Origin: JBAXTE01 sp037130365
GTDB taxonomy: Bacteria; Bacteroidota; Bacteroidia; Bacteroidales; WCHB1-69
Direction of reading: 5' to 3'
Assembly: GCA_037130365.1 (NCBI GenBank)
Contig: JBAXTE010000018.1
Location: 18,912 to 82,911, forward strand
Length of the DNA stretch: 64,000 bases
Shown here: piece after piece, positions 8,260 through 16,738 of the stretch
Numbering within the stretch: the stretch's first letter is position 1
Layout: the number at the start of each line of letters is the position of its first letter
Program-made: the position numbers and the translations under genes
Notes under the pieces: generated by a model
Told to the model about the DNA's origin: nothing
The model's database searches: none
Seen by the model: the letters and a program-made list of their open reading frames with translations, nothing else

Positions 8260-9315
8260 ATGAAAAATAAGATTGCATTAATTTGTCTATTACTTAATGC
8301 TTTTGGTCTTTTTGGGCAACAAGAAAAAAAGGAAAACCTATTAACTATTGGCGCTGATGAAGTGATAATCACTAGTGAAAGTCGCTTTGTTGTTTCATGC
8401 AATACAAAAACAAGTTGTGTGCTTACAAAAGTCAAAGATAAGCAACAGTATTTTGTATACCAAAATGGGGATAAAATTGGTCCGTTTTCTATATTAAGCG
8501 AAGCTTATTCAAAATGCCCAATTCCAGTCGCAACAAACGAGGATGGAGGATCAATTTACTCAAAACCTCAAGTATCTAATGTATCTGAATATTTGTTTCT
8601 CGAAAATGGTTTAACTACCATTAAGTTCGCTGGTAAAAATTATGGACCATTCAAGCAAATTTTAGGAATGTTTGTTTCTGATGATAAACAAAAATTTTAT
8701 GCTGTGGTTTGGGCGACTGATATGAGTCATATTTTGATTTCTAATAGCAGCAAAGATGTTAAGATTGAAGGGAATATTTCTTCTATGAAGATAAGCCCCT
8801 CGGGAAATTCGTTCATGGTGACAAGTATTTCTGGAGTTGATATGGCCACTGAACTTATGAAATTAAACGACCTGAAATTATCCAGTGAAGAATATCAACA
8901 AAGGGTAAATAAGCTCATGGAGGAGGTTCTAAAACAAACTAATCCTCCGTCAATCTCAGTGTATCTCAACAATGGAGCTATGTTTGGACCTTATTTAAAA
9001 GAAATTGTTCGATCTGATAATGCAGATTTTTGCAAAACTGGTGGAGATAATTGGATGATTCTCATCGAAAACAAGCTGTTAGTGAATGGCAAAGAGACTA
9101 TTGATTTTAAGGATAGTTGGGTGTCATTAAACGACATTTGGATTTCGGAAGATGGAAAAAGGTATGTATACAAAACCTACGACAAACTTATTTTTAGTGA
9201 TGGAAAAAGCTACGATTATCCTCTAGTGCTCGAATTTTGTAAAAAGGAAAACGAATTAGTGTGGATAATTTTAGAACACAATTCAAGCTTTGTAAGGTAC
9301 AGTCGAAAATTATAA
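8260..9315 (+). CDS. Hypothetical secreted beta-repeat protein
   Basis: A 351-residue protein with a short signal peptide (MKNKIALICLLLNAFGLFGQ). The body has spaced repeats of the type FVYQNGDKIGPF (about 66-77), FAGKNYGPF (124-132) and YLNNGAMFGPY, suggestive of a WG-repeat-like or propeller-like beta fold, but no family is firmly recognised. It follows the OmpA gene by 6 bases, and its TAA overlaps the next ATG (TAATG), so translational coupling with the downstream gene is likely. Probably periplasmic. Function unknown. Confidence 0.75.
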   Translation: MKNKIALICLLLNAFGLFGQQEKKENLLTIGADEVIITSESRFVVSCNTKTSCVLTKVKDKQQYFVYQNGDKIGPFSILSEAYSKCPIPVATNEDGGSIYSKPQVSNVSEYLFLENGLTTIKFAGKNYGPFKQILGMFVSDDKQKFYAVVWATDMSHILISNSSKDVKIEGNISSMKISPSGNSFMVTSISGVDMATELMKLNDLKLSSEEYQQRVNKLMEEVLKQTNPPSISVYLNNGAMFGPYLKEIVRSDNADFCKTGGDNWMILIENKLLVNGKETIDFKDSWVSLNDIWISEDGKRYVYKTYDKLIFSDGKSYDYPLVLEFCKKENELVWIILEHNSSFVRYSRKL

Positions 9316-10046
9316 TGAAACGGTTTTGCATTGTCCAATTTCTGATTTTTTCTCTAATTACAATCGGAAATAGCCAGTCTGAATTTATTGATTATCGAAC
9401 CGTTTTTCCTGAAAGTTTTTCGAATGCTACATACTATTTAACTCAAAACAAATGGATGGTCGACACCTTAAAAAAAAGAGGTGTCGACCCATTTATATCG
9501 TTATCAGTTGTATTTCCCGAATTAATTCGGTTTAATCAAATGCAAGATAATATTGAAGTAACTGCCCTAAACACATTATACATTCAATATGGGAGTAGCT
9601 ATTCGAACTTCTCAATTGGTCGTTTTCAAATGAAACCTTCGTTTGCAGAAGATATTGAGGCTGAATGGAATTGTTTAACCCCAAAACCTGAATGTTTTAA
9701 GTCCGTTATTTTTGATTCTACCCAAACTAGGAATAATAGAAGAATGCGAATTCAACGACTTGATAACCAAGTGGGACAACTTTTTTATTTATCACTTTTT
9801 TATTTCATTGTTGAACGAAAATTTTCAATAAATCTAAAAACGGATTTAGAAAAAGTGCATTTCTATGCTACTGCATATAATTATGGATTTCGCAGGGATT
9901 TCGAGAAAATTAAAGCCCATATTTTGATGAAAGAATTTCATACAGATATTTTTAAAACCAAGTTCACTACTTGCTATTCTTACGCTGATATTTCAAGTTT
10001 CTTTTATCAATATTTTAAAAAAACAGAAACAATAAAAACACCCTAA
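9315..10046 (+). CDS. Secreted protein with lytic-transglycosylase-like motifs
   Basis: A 243-residue protein. The ATG at 9315-9317 overlaps the upstream stop codon and begins MKRFCIVQFLIFSLITIGNSQ, a signal peptide; longer in-frame starts would bury it. Three motifs occur in the order and spacing of SLT/lysozyme-fold enzymes: FPELIRF with Glu69 as candidate catalytic acid, FSIGRFQMKPSFAE (99-112), comparable to the GLMQIMPxTA motif, and FYATAYNYGF (183-192), comparable to the AYNAG motif. The overall sequence is otherwise diverged. Position behind an OmpA peptidoglycan-binding protein supports a murein substrate. The assignment is inference from motifs. Confidence 0.6.
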   Translation: MKRFCIVQFLIFSLITIGNSQSEFIDYRTVFPESFSNATYYLTQNKWMVDTLKKRGVDPFISLSVVFPELIRFNQMQDNIEVTALNTLYIQYGSSYSNFSIGRFQMKPSFAEDIEAEWNCLTPKPECFKSVIFDSTQTRNNRRMRIQRLDNQVGQLFYLSLFYFIVERKFSINLKTDLEKVHFYATAYNYGFRRDFEKIKAHILMKEFHTDIFKTKFTTCYSYADISSFFYQYFKKTETIKTP

Positions 10047-10297
10047 TACTAAATTCAGAATAATCGTAAAGATCATTTCATTGTCTATATGCATTCCCGC
10101 CAGCATTAATATTTAAACATTTCCTTTTTCGTGGCAACTCGGTGCATTTTGGGTCGAAAATAATTACAAAAAATGGGATTTAGAATTATTGTAGTCCGAT
10201 ATAAATTAATAACATTGCTGTATAATGCAGATAAACTGTATATTACAAGATTTTTTTCTGACAAAGGCTTGGTTTATGAAATTGATATTTAGACATG

Positions 10298-10348
10298 ATT
10301 TTCAATATTTCCCCTTCAGGGGACAAAGGGGCTGAAAATATTGAAAAT
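10298..10348. repeat. Long stem-loop in the gap before dnaK
   Basis: ATTTTCAATATTTCCCC (10298-10314) pairs with GGGG (10328-10331) and AAATATTGAAAAT (10336-10348), leaving a 4-base bulge and a 13-base loop. The stem of 17 pairs lies 250 bases after the preceding gene and 217 before dnaK; it has no T-run on either side, so it is more likely a repeat or structured RNA than a terminator. The rest of the 10047-10564 gap shows no gene. Confidence 0.55.
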
Positions 10349-10476
10349 TTATCGGACAACAATGATTCAGAATATTATATATCCCAAATCATAAATTTTA
10401 CATCAAAGACAAATGCCAATTTGACAGAAATTCTTTAAATTTCACTGACAAACATGGAATATTAGGTCTTTTAAAC

Positions 10477-10520
10477 TGTCAAAATTATGACAAATGCCTC
10501 ATGGCACAGAGGTTGACAAA
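10477..10520 (+). promoter_or_regulatory. Sigma-54-like promoter and TGTCA palindrome upstream of dnaK
   Basis: TGGCACAGAGGTTGA (10502-10516) matches the sigma-54 -24/-12 pattern TGGCAC-N5-TTGC except for the last base (GG and GA are 10 bases apart). Immediately upstream is a perfect inverted repeat TGTCA-aaatta-TGACA (10477-10492), with further TGACA copies at about 10422 and 10446. The layout, palindromes before a -24/-12 sequence, would suit an enhancer-dependent or repressor-controlled heat-shock promoter about 50 bases before the dnaK start. Motif-based inference only. Confidence 0.4.
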
Positions 10521-10564
10521 GAAAGCGCAACAAACAAAAAACTAACAATATAATATTAGATAAA

Positions 10565-12475
10565 ATGGGAAAAATTATTGGAATTGACCTTGGGACTACA
10601 AATTCATGTGTAGCCGTAATGGAAGGAAACGAACCGGTAGTAATCGCCAACAGTGAAGGAAGAAGAACAACTCCATCCATCGTTGGGTTTACCGACAATG
10701 GAGAGCGTAAAGTAGGAGATCCTGCAAAACGACAAGCAATCACAAACCCTACAAAAACAATTTCCTCAATTAAAAGATTTATGGGAGAAACTTTCGACAG
10801 AACATCTGTTGAAACGTCTCGCGTACCTTATAAAGTTGTAAAAGGCGATAACAATACACCACGAGTTAAAATTGACGACCGGATGTACACGCCTCAAGAA
10901 ATTTCTGCAATTATTTTACAAAAAATGAAGAAAACTGCAGAAGATTATTTAGGTACTGAAGTTACCGAAGCTGTAATTACCGTTCCTGCATATTTCAGCG
11001 ATTCACAACGTCAAGCGACTAAAGAAGCTGGCGAAATAGCTGGATTAATAGTTCGACGGATTATCAATGAGCCTACTGCTGCTGCATTAGCGTACGGATT
11101 AGACAAAAAAATGTCAGATGCAAAAGTTGCTGTTTATGATCTTGGAGGTGGAACTTTTGATATTTCTATCTTAGAATTAGGCGACGGTGTTTTTGAAGTA
11201 AAATCAACCAATGGCGACACACACTTAGGTGGTGATGACTTTGACCAACGAATTATTGATTGGTTAGCCGATGAGTTTAAAAAAGATGAAGGTTTGGATT
11301 TAAAAAGAGATCCAATGGCTCTTCAACGTTTAAAAGAAGCTGCTGAAAAAGCTAAGATTGAACTATCGAGTTCAAACTCAACTGAAATCAATTTGCCTTA
11401 TATTATGCCAGTTGATGGTATTCCAAAGCACTTAGTAAAAACATTAACACTTACAAAGTTTGAACAATTAGTTGATGATTTAGTTAAAAAAACAATCGAA
11501 CCTTGTCGTAAAGCACTTTCAGATGCTGGTTTAAAACCATCTGATGTAAACGAAGTTCTTTTAGTTGGTGGATCAACACGTATTCCAGCTATTCAACGAG
11601 TTGTGGAAGAGTTTTTTGGACGCACTCCATCCAAAGGAGTTAATCCTGACGAAGTTGTAGCCGTTGGTGCCGCTATTCAAGGTGGTGTTCTTTCGGGAGA
11701 AGTAAAAGATGTTTTATTACTCGATGTTACTCCTTTATCTTTAGGAATTGAAACTTTAGGCGGTGTAATGACCAAACTTATCGAATCAAATACAACAATT
11801 CCTACACGTAAATCGGAAACATTCAGTACAGCTGCCGATAACCAAACCAGTGTTGAAATTCACATTATTCAAGGTGAACGTCCAATGGCTGCAAACAACA
11901 AAAGTATTGGTCGTTTCCACTTAGATGGAATTCCATCAGCACCTCGGGGAATACCTCAAGTTGAAGTTACTTTTGATATTGATGCAAACGGAATTTTACA
12001 TGTAACAGCTAAAGATAAAGCAACTGGCAAAGAACAACGCATTCGTATTGAAGCATCATCAGGATTATCTGACGATGAAATCAAAAAAATGAAAGCCGAA
12101 GCTGAAGCCAATGCTGATTCAGACCGCAAACAAAAAGAGGAAATTGATAAACTAAACGCTGCTGACTCATTGGTATTTACAACCGAGAAACAGCTTAAAG
12201 AGTTTGGCGATAAAGTTCCTGCTGATAAAAAAGCACCAATTGAAGAAGCTGTTGCAAAACTAAAAGCAGCGCACGAAGCAAAAGATTTTGAAGCGATGGA
12301 AGTTGCTACTACCGAACTTAATACCGCTTGGAATGCCGCTTCAGAAGAAATGTATAAAGCAACACAAGAAGCTGGCGCGCAACAACCAGGACCAGATGCA
12401 CAACAACAACCAAATAATGGTGGTGGACAAGCCGATAATGTAACCGATGTGGATTACGAAGAGGTTAAAAACTAA
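10565..12475 (+). CDS. dnaK: Chaperone DnaK (Hsp70)
   Basis: A full-length 636-residue DnaK. The ATPase domain shows IGIDLGTTNSC (5-15), the VITVPAYFSDSQRQATKEAG segment, DLGGGTFDIS and LVGGSTRIPAIQ. The substrate-binding domain shows LLLDVTPLSLGIETLGGVMT, and the helical lid ends in a Q/G/P-rich tail and the conserved DVDYEEVK. It refolds or holds client proteins in the cytoplasm with DnaJ and GrpE, which are not in this window; the gene appears monocistronic, with a terminator at 12614 and a possible sigma-54-type promoter upstream. Confidence 0.99.
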   Translation: MGKIIGIDLGTTNSCVAVMEGNEPVVIANSEGRRTTPSIVGFTDNGERKVGDPAKRQAITNPTKTISSIKRFMGETFDRTSVETSRVPYKVVKGDNNTPRVKIDDRMYTPQEISAIILQKMKKTAEDYLGTEVTEAVITVPAYFSDSQRQATKEAGEIAGLIVRRIINEPTAAALAYGLDKKMSDAKVAVYDLGGGTFDISILELGDGVFEVKSTNGDTHLGGDDFDQRIIDWLADEFKKDEGLDLKRDPMALQRLKEAAEKAKIELSSSNSTEINLPYIMPVDGIPKHLVKTLTLTKFEQLVDDLVKKTIEPCRKALSDAGLKPSDVNEVLLVGGSTRIPAIQRVVEEFFGRTPSKGVNPDEVVAVGAAIQGGVLSGEVKDVLLLDVTPLSLGIETLGGVMTKLIESNTTIPTRKSETFSTAADNQTSVEIHIIQGERPMAANNKSIGRFHLDGIPSAPRGIPQVEVTFDIDANGILHVTAKDKATGKEQRIRIEASSGLSDDEIKKMKAEAEANADSDRKQKEEIDKLNAADSLVFTTEKQLKEFGDKVPADKKAPIEEAVAKLKAAHEAKDFEAMEVATTELNTAWNAASEEMYKATQEAGAQQPGPDAQQQPNNGGGQADNVTDVDYEEVKN

Positions 12476-12613
12476 TTCGGGCTTTAAAAATTCGATTTTT
12501 AAGCGTTGAATTTCGATTTTTAAATCCTCAAATACACGAGTATTATCCGGTTTAAAAATCTCATTCGCCTCAAAAAATCACATTTTAAAAACCCTCAGGT
12601 TTATAAACAAAAT

Positions 12614-12643
12614 GAGGTCATCTTAATTGATGGCCTCTTTTTT
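12614..12643 (+). terminator. Terminator after dnaK
   Basis: GAGGTCATC (12614-12622) pairs with GATGGCCTC (12629-12637, one G-T type pair) over a 6-base loop and is followed by six T. The rest of the 12476-12836 gap is AT-rich; it has short direct repeats of ATTTCGATTTTTAA-like sequence at 12490-12525 and no gene. Confidence 0.85.
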
Positions 12644-12836
12644 AATTTAATTGAATAGTATAACAATCAAAAGAAATTGAAATTGTATTCGCTCATTAAA
12701 TTATTGACTTTTAAGAATATAACTTGTTTATCAAAAAAAATACAGAATTTAAAATTTTGACTGAACCCTTTGTGGCTCTATGATAAAGATTGTTTTAACA
12801 ATTCAAAGTCTATTAACTTAAATTCCATTTTCAATT

Positions 12837-13706
12837 TTAAATTCCTGATTTTTTTGAGGGTAATTTATAATTAGTGATTTTTAAAAATCTAGAAATGATT
12901 TGCTTCATTTCGTCATCAATTATATCCTTTCCTATTGGGTGATATAAATCAGCTTTCTCTCGAAACTCAATTAACAGTTTTAATAATTTATCTTTTTTCC
13001 TAATAAAATAAATAACCTGCATTAAATCTTCTGCTTTTCCAGCTGATTTTGTCTCTATCAACTGATTTGTAAATTTTGCCAAGCAACTATCTTTATAAAT
13101 AGGTATATATAAGCATAATCTATTACAACAGTGAATTAAATAATCATAGTTTAAAAGACTTTTCTTCAAAGTATCACTTGACTTAAAAACGTCATAAATC
13201 CTCTTTTGCTGCTTTTTATCAAGCTTTCCACTCAAATTATAACCATATCCAATAAAATCAATGTTTTTTTCTAAAAGGCCTATTTCCCAGTCATTCAATC
13301 TGAAGCGTTGATTTTTTTTATTTTCAATTATTTTCAAATAATCCAAAATTCCTTGTCTCAAAATAGGTTCTGTTTTATCTGCCAACTCAACTATTCCAAT
13401 TCCACCATCCTTTACACAATAAGTTGAATCAACTCTTACGAGAAACACTATCACTCTGGAATTTAATGTAAAATTCGAACATGGATAAGGGCTACACAAA
13501 CCATTAAAAGATGGAAGATTAATTTGCTTTTGTGCAATTTCTCCTTTTAAAACTTCTTCAATCTTAATACAAGCTTCACCATCATTTACTTGAACAACTT
13601 TTCCTAAAATTATATATGGACTGTTATTTATAAGTTGAACTAACATATGAGAATATGATGTTTTTAACAGCAAAAAGAAAATCAAAAAAAAGTATATTCG
13701 TTTCAT
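12837..13706 (-). CDS. Hypothetical secreted protein
   Basis: A 289-residue protein with signal peptide MKRIYFFLIFFLLLKTSYS. The first half (about 25-130) reads like a small beta domain: IILGKVVQVNDGEACIKIEE, VLKGEI, NSRVIVFLVRVD. This pattern, a statement of a stressed beta-barrel followed by VIVFL, is seen in secreted proteins with NTF2/TIMP-like or OB-fold domains, but I cannot assign a family. A Cys pair in GLCSPYPC and another in HCCNRLC could form disulfides. The second half is helical. Convergent with dnaK, with a terminator between. Function unknown. Confidence 0.72.
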   Translation of the reverse strand: MKRIYFFLIFFLLLKTSYSHMLVQLINNSPYIILGKVVQVNDGEACIKIEEVLKGEIAQKQINLPSFNGLCSPYPCSNFTLNSRVIVFLVRVDSTYCVKDGGIGIVELADKTEPILRQGILDYLKIIENKKNQRFRLNDWEIGLLEKNIDFIGYGYNLSGKLDKKQQKRIYDVFKSSDTLKKSLLNYDYLIHCCNRLCLYIPIYKDSCLAKFTNQLIETKSAGKAEDLMQVIYFIRKKDKLLKLLIEFREKADLYHPIGKDIIDDEMKQIISRFLKITNYKLPSKKSGI

Positions 13707-13909
13707 TATTAAGGATTTAGAAAAATTTAAATTACGATAATTTCCCGCGATTAATAATATTGGACAAAAATCTCAATTTAAGGATTTCAAACTCCAGTAT
13801 TTTTCCTCTAATGAGATTGGGCAACCTACAAATAGCAGATACACCTATATAATTATGGCATTTAGTAAGATTTACTTTAAATCAACGATATCGTTTTAAT
13901 AATCAAATC

Positions 13910-14677
13910 CTACTTTTTATTCACAAGTTCAGTAAAACTTTTTGCTGCATTTGTAAAATCAGATGGTACCAAAACAATGGTCGTGGTGTTGTTATCAATA
14001 CCTATTTCTGAAAGCATTTGCATTCGTCGTAGTTCGAGGGCAATTGGGCTTCCTTCCATCTCTTTTGCACCTTGTGTAAGTTTAATGGATGCTTCCAATT
14101 CTGCTTCCGCTTTTACAATTCTTGCTCTTTTTTCTCTAATGGCTTCTGCTTCTCTTGCCATTGCTCGTTGCATCGCCTCGGGAATTTCAACATCTTTCAT
14201 TTCTACCATTTCAATTTTAATTCCCCAAGGTTCGGTTGTTGAATCAACAATTTGCTGAAGTGTTCCATTGATTTGCTCTCTTTCTCTCAACACTTCGTCT
14301 AAGGTATGCTGACCGATAATGTTTCGTAAAGCAGTTACCGAAAATTGATAAACAGCTTTGTTGTAGTCGGCTACCTTTATAATTGCGCTTTCTGGGTTTG
14401 TGATTTTATACCAAAGCACTGCATTCACTTTAACCGTAACGCTGTCCTTAGTTATAGTTTCTTGCTGTTCGAGATCAACGGTTTTAGTTCTGATATCCAC
14501 CCTTTGTTGGCTATCAATAATTGGAATAATCCAATAAAGTCCAGGTCCTTTAATAGATTGAAAGCGTCCAAGTCGAAACACAACACCTCGTTGATATTCT
14601 TGTGCAATACGAAGTCCTGATAATAGGATTACGATGATAATTCCGATGGTAATCCCGATAATTTGAATTTGTGTCAT
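13910..14677 (-). CDS. Slipin / stomatin-like SPFH protein
   Basis: A 255-residue SPFH (band 7) protein. One N-terminal membrane segment (5-22) is followed by EYQRGVVFRLGRF, GPGLYWIIPIIDSQQRVDIRT, KDSVTVKVNAVLWYKI, and the TALRNIIGQHTLDEVLREREQIN and EMVEMKDVEIPEAMQRAM stretches typical of slipins, with a coiled-coil region (about 165-205) and a hydrophobic end. Such proteins oligomerise at the membrane in lipid microdomains and in many bacteria sit next to an NfeD protein; no nfeD is seen here. The complete sequence and high conservation support function. Confidence 0.93.
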   Translation of the reverse strand: MTQIQIIGITIGIIIVILLSGLRIAQEYQRGVVFRLGRFQSIKGPGLYWIIPIIDSQQRVDIRTKTVDLEQQETITKDSVTVKVNAVLWYKITNPESAIIKVADYNKAVYQFSVTALRNIIGQHTLDEVLREREQINGTLQQIVDSTTEPWGIKIEMVEMKDVEIPEAMQRAMAREAEAIREKRARIVKAEAELEASIKLTQGAKEMEGSPIALELRRMQMLSEIGIDNNTTTIVLVPSDFTNAAKSFTELVNKK

Positions 14678-14887
14678 ATTCGTTCATTTTAAATTAATGG
14701 TTCAATCATAAAATTTTGTGCCCTATAGCTATGGTAATATTTCTTTAATAAAAGCGATAAAATTGTTCAAAACACCCAATCTTAATATTTGTAATCACAA
14801 GAGGTATCGCACTAATATCTTACAAATATATTACATTATGAGACAAGAAAATCACTTTTCCAAAATAAAAATATCCGTCAAAAAATA

Positions 14888-15355
14888 TTACTTTAGGGAT
14901 TTCAAATTCCGGTTTCCAATTAATGATTTCATTTGGGTAATTGCGATGGAGTTCAGTTGAATTAACCGCTGTGTTTGAGACAAAGCCTGATGAATGAGAA
15001 CAGAATTGATGCTTTCCATATTTGAAAGTACCACCAGTTGTTCAATCGTTGCCATATCTCTAATATTTCCATCTGCATCCGGATTTTCTGCTCTCCATTG
15101 CTGGGCGGTTTTCCCAAATAAAGCCATATTAAGCAAGTCAGCTTCATGTGCATACACCCCTCCCACTTGCTGTTTGGTCAACTCAGCTGGAACTAAATTT
15201 TCTTTTATTGCATCCGTATGAATTTGATAATTGACTTGTGCTAATGTACGTTGCAAATTCCAGTTTAACTTTAGCCTATCGTTTTCATCGTCTTTAAGTC
15301 GTTGAAATTCTTTAATCAAATAAATTAGCACATGGAACGATGCAAAGTTTGCCAA
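14888..15355 (-). pseudogene. Remnant of a KilA-N domain family protein lacking the DNA-binding domain
   Basis: The frame carries LIYLIKEFQRLKDDENDRLK, LNWNLQRTLAQVNYQIHTDA, EADLLNMALFGKTAQQWRAE, NIRDMATIEQLVVLSNMESI and ends near ITQMKSLIGN. These match the conserved C-terminal half of Bacteroidota KilA-N/ORF6N-type proteins of about 270 residues, where YLIKEFQRLKDEE directly follows the N-terminal KilA-N domain. That domain (about 120 residues) is missing: homology begins abruptly at about residue 11, the only start is a TTG, and no trace of the domain is visible upstream. Read as a 5'-truncated gene; a short independently used protein is less likely but not excluded. Confidence 0.7.
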
Positions 15356-15499
15356 TTGAAACTACAATAACGAGCATAAAAGCACCCACTGTGAGCAATA
15401 TTGCTTTATTTTTCAAACTTTATTGCTTTAGATTTATATATCGCTCTTCCATTGCAGTAAAAAAGAAGATGGAGTTTTAATTTGAACTCACGAATTTCT

Positions 15500-15720
15500 G
15501 CACACAAACTGCGCCCCAATGGGCGCACGCGCGTTTGTAACGCGTGTTTTTCAAAACATTATTTCCAAGTCAATCTGACAACTCTTTAGCATAATAGCCA
15601 AGCTACCCCTTGGCTATTATACCTTTATTTAAAAAACTCCTTATTTATGGCGCTTTTGCCTTCACTTTTGCACGCGTTTAAAACGCGCACGTGCAACCTT
15701 TTTCAATGCGCGCCAACTTG
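15500..15720. repeat. Palindrome-rich GC island in the gap
   Basis: The 15356-15729 gap contains, in order, GCGCCC-caat-GGGCGC (15511-15526), ACGCG...CGCGT (15527-15545), a perfect 12-base stem ATAATAGCCAAG/CTTGGCTATTAT with a 6-base loop (15591-15620), and GCACGCGTTTaAAACGCGcacGTGC (15670-15693). GC content is clearly higher than the surroundings. It borders the truncated KilA-N remnant. No gene is seen. It resembles a REP-type or other structured dispersed repeat. Confidence 0.6.
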
Positions 15721-15729
15721 GGAAAATTC

Positions 15730-16419
15730 CTATTTATGGGAGTTAATAAATTTTAATGCATCAACTATGTTCGTACTAACTTTATTAAGACTATCATTTT
15801 TATATTTCAAGGAGTTTTTCCCTATCTCAAATTTTGCATTGTAATAATATGAATCTGTTTGGAAAGAATCATCTCTAGAATCGGGCATATCCAAATGAAT
15901 ATAAAAATAATTAGACTTAATATTTTTTACATGATATATTGGAAAGTCTGAAAATCTCCAAGAATATTCAATAGTATTTACTTCCTTTATTTGCAGAATT
16001 AATTTCCCATTGTAAGGAATTGTGTATTTTACATTATTAACTACTATCATTTTATTAAACCATATCATCACGCTATCCTTTATACCTTCTTGCCAAAAGA
16101 ATGGACCTGTTTGGACTTGTATGACTTTATATTTCGAACTTATTGAATCACAAAATTCTTCATTTACATTAAAATCTTTTTCATTATTAAGTTGTCGATA
16201 ACTATTTAAAATCAAATATCCATTTTTCTCTGTCCATGTTCCACTACATGTATCCCTTGGTCCCCAATACGGGTTTGGTGCAGAACTCCAAAACACATGA
16301 TTTGAATCTAACAAAATAGTATACCGGCAACCCTGATATAATCCAAACTCGTTAAAATGTCTGTTGCATGAAATAAGTACGAATGAAACTAATATTAATA
16401 ATAAACATCTCTTTTTCAT
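15730..16419 (-). CDS. Hypothetical lipoprotein
   Basis: About 229 residues from the ATG at 16417-16419 (MKKRCLLLILVSFVLISCNR), which gives a clean lipoprotein signal with the lipobox LISC; in-frame starts up to 16485 would add 22 residues before it and are less likely. The mature protein begins with GLYQGCRYTILLDSNHVF and contains GTWTEKNGYLILNS (about 65-78), reminiscent of small beta-barrel lipoproteins in Bacteroidota that report a calculated TWxxxxGxLxL strand pattern. No known function. Its 3' end abuts the palindromic region. Confidence 0.7.
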   Translation of the reverse strand: MKKRCLLLILVSFVLISCNRHFNEFGLYQGCRYTILLDSNHVFWSSAPNPYWGPRDTCSGTWTEKNGYLILNSYRQLNNEKDFNVNEEFCDSISSKYKVIQVQTGPFFWQEGIKDSVMIWFNKMIVVNNVKYTIPYNGKLILQIKEVNTIEYSWRFSDFPIYHVKNIKSNYFYIHLDMPDSRDDSFQTDSYYYNAKFEIGKNSLKYKNDSLNKVSTNIVDALKFINSHK

Positions 16420-16725
16420 ATCAAAATATTTTTTTCGTTTATCTATCAAATAATTAGACAAGACTTTTGCTAAATCGAAACTCACAGAAAGTAAACTTAT
16501 AAATAATGAAAATTAAAATCTTTGTCAAATTCATTTCCAAGCTAAAGGTCTGAATAATCTTAGATTTATTATTGTTTGCAGTTGAGAAAGTCATAAAAAA
16601 TGGGATTGCTTTAGTGCAAATTTACATTTATTTATGGAACAATGGTTTGTTAAATCATATTTTTTTAGACATAAAATCAAACCATGGTAGGAAATAATTA
16701 TCGCTTTAGATATTTCAAAAAGTTG

Positions 16726-16733
16726 TAACTTTG
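16726..16733 (+). promoter_or_regulatory. Candidate -7 element directly before ribD
   Basis: TAACTTTG fits TAnnTTTG and ends six bases before the ribD ATG; TTTA at 16705-16708 is a possible -33 element with a 17-base spacer. If used, the transcript would begin at or next to the start codon. Confidence 0.4.
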
Positions 16734-16738
16734 CATTT

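Noticed and set aside
15361..15440. Minus-strand TTG frame coding a hydrophobic peptide before the KilA-N remnant
   Set aside because: About 35 codons with no ATG, in a different frame from the remnant, and ends quickly; insufficient evidence for a gene.
15647..15844. Plus-strand frame across the palindrome island
   Set aside because: Overlaps the lipoprotein gene on the other strand and low-order palindromes; no protein features.
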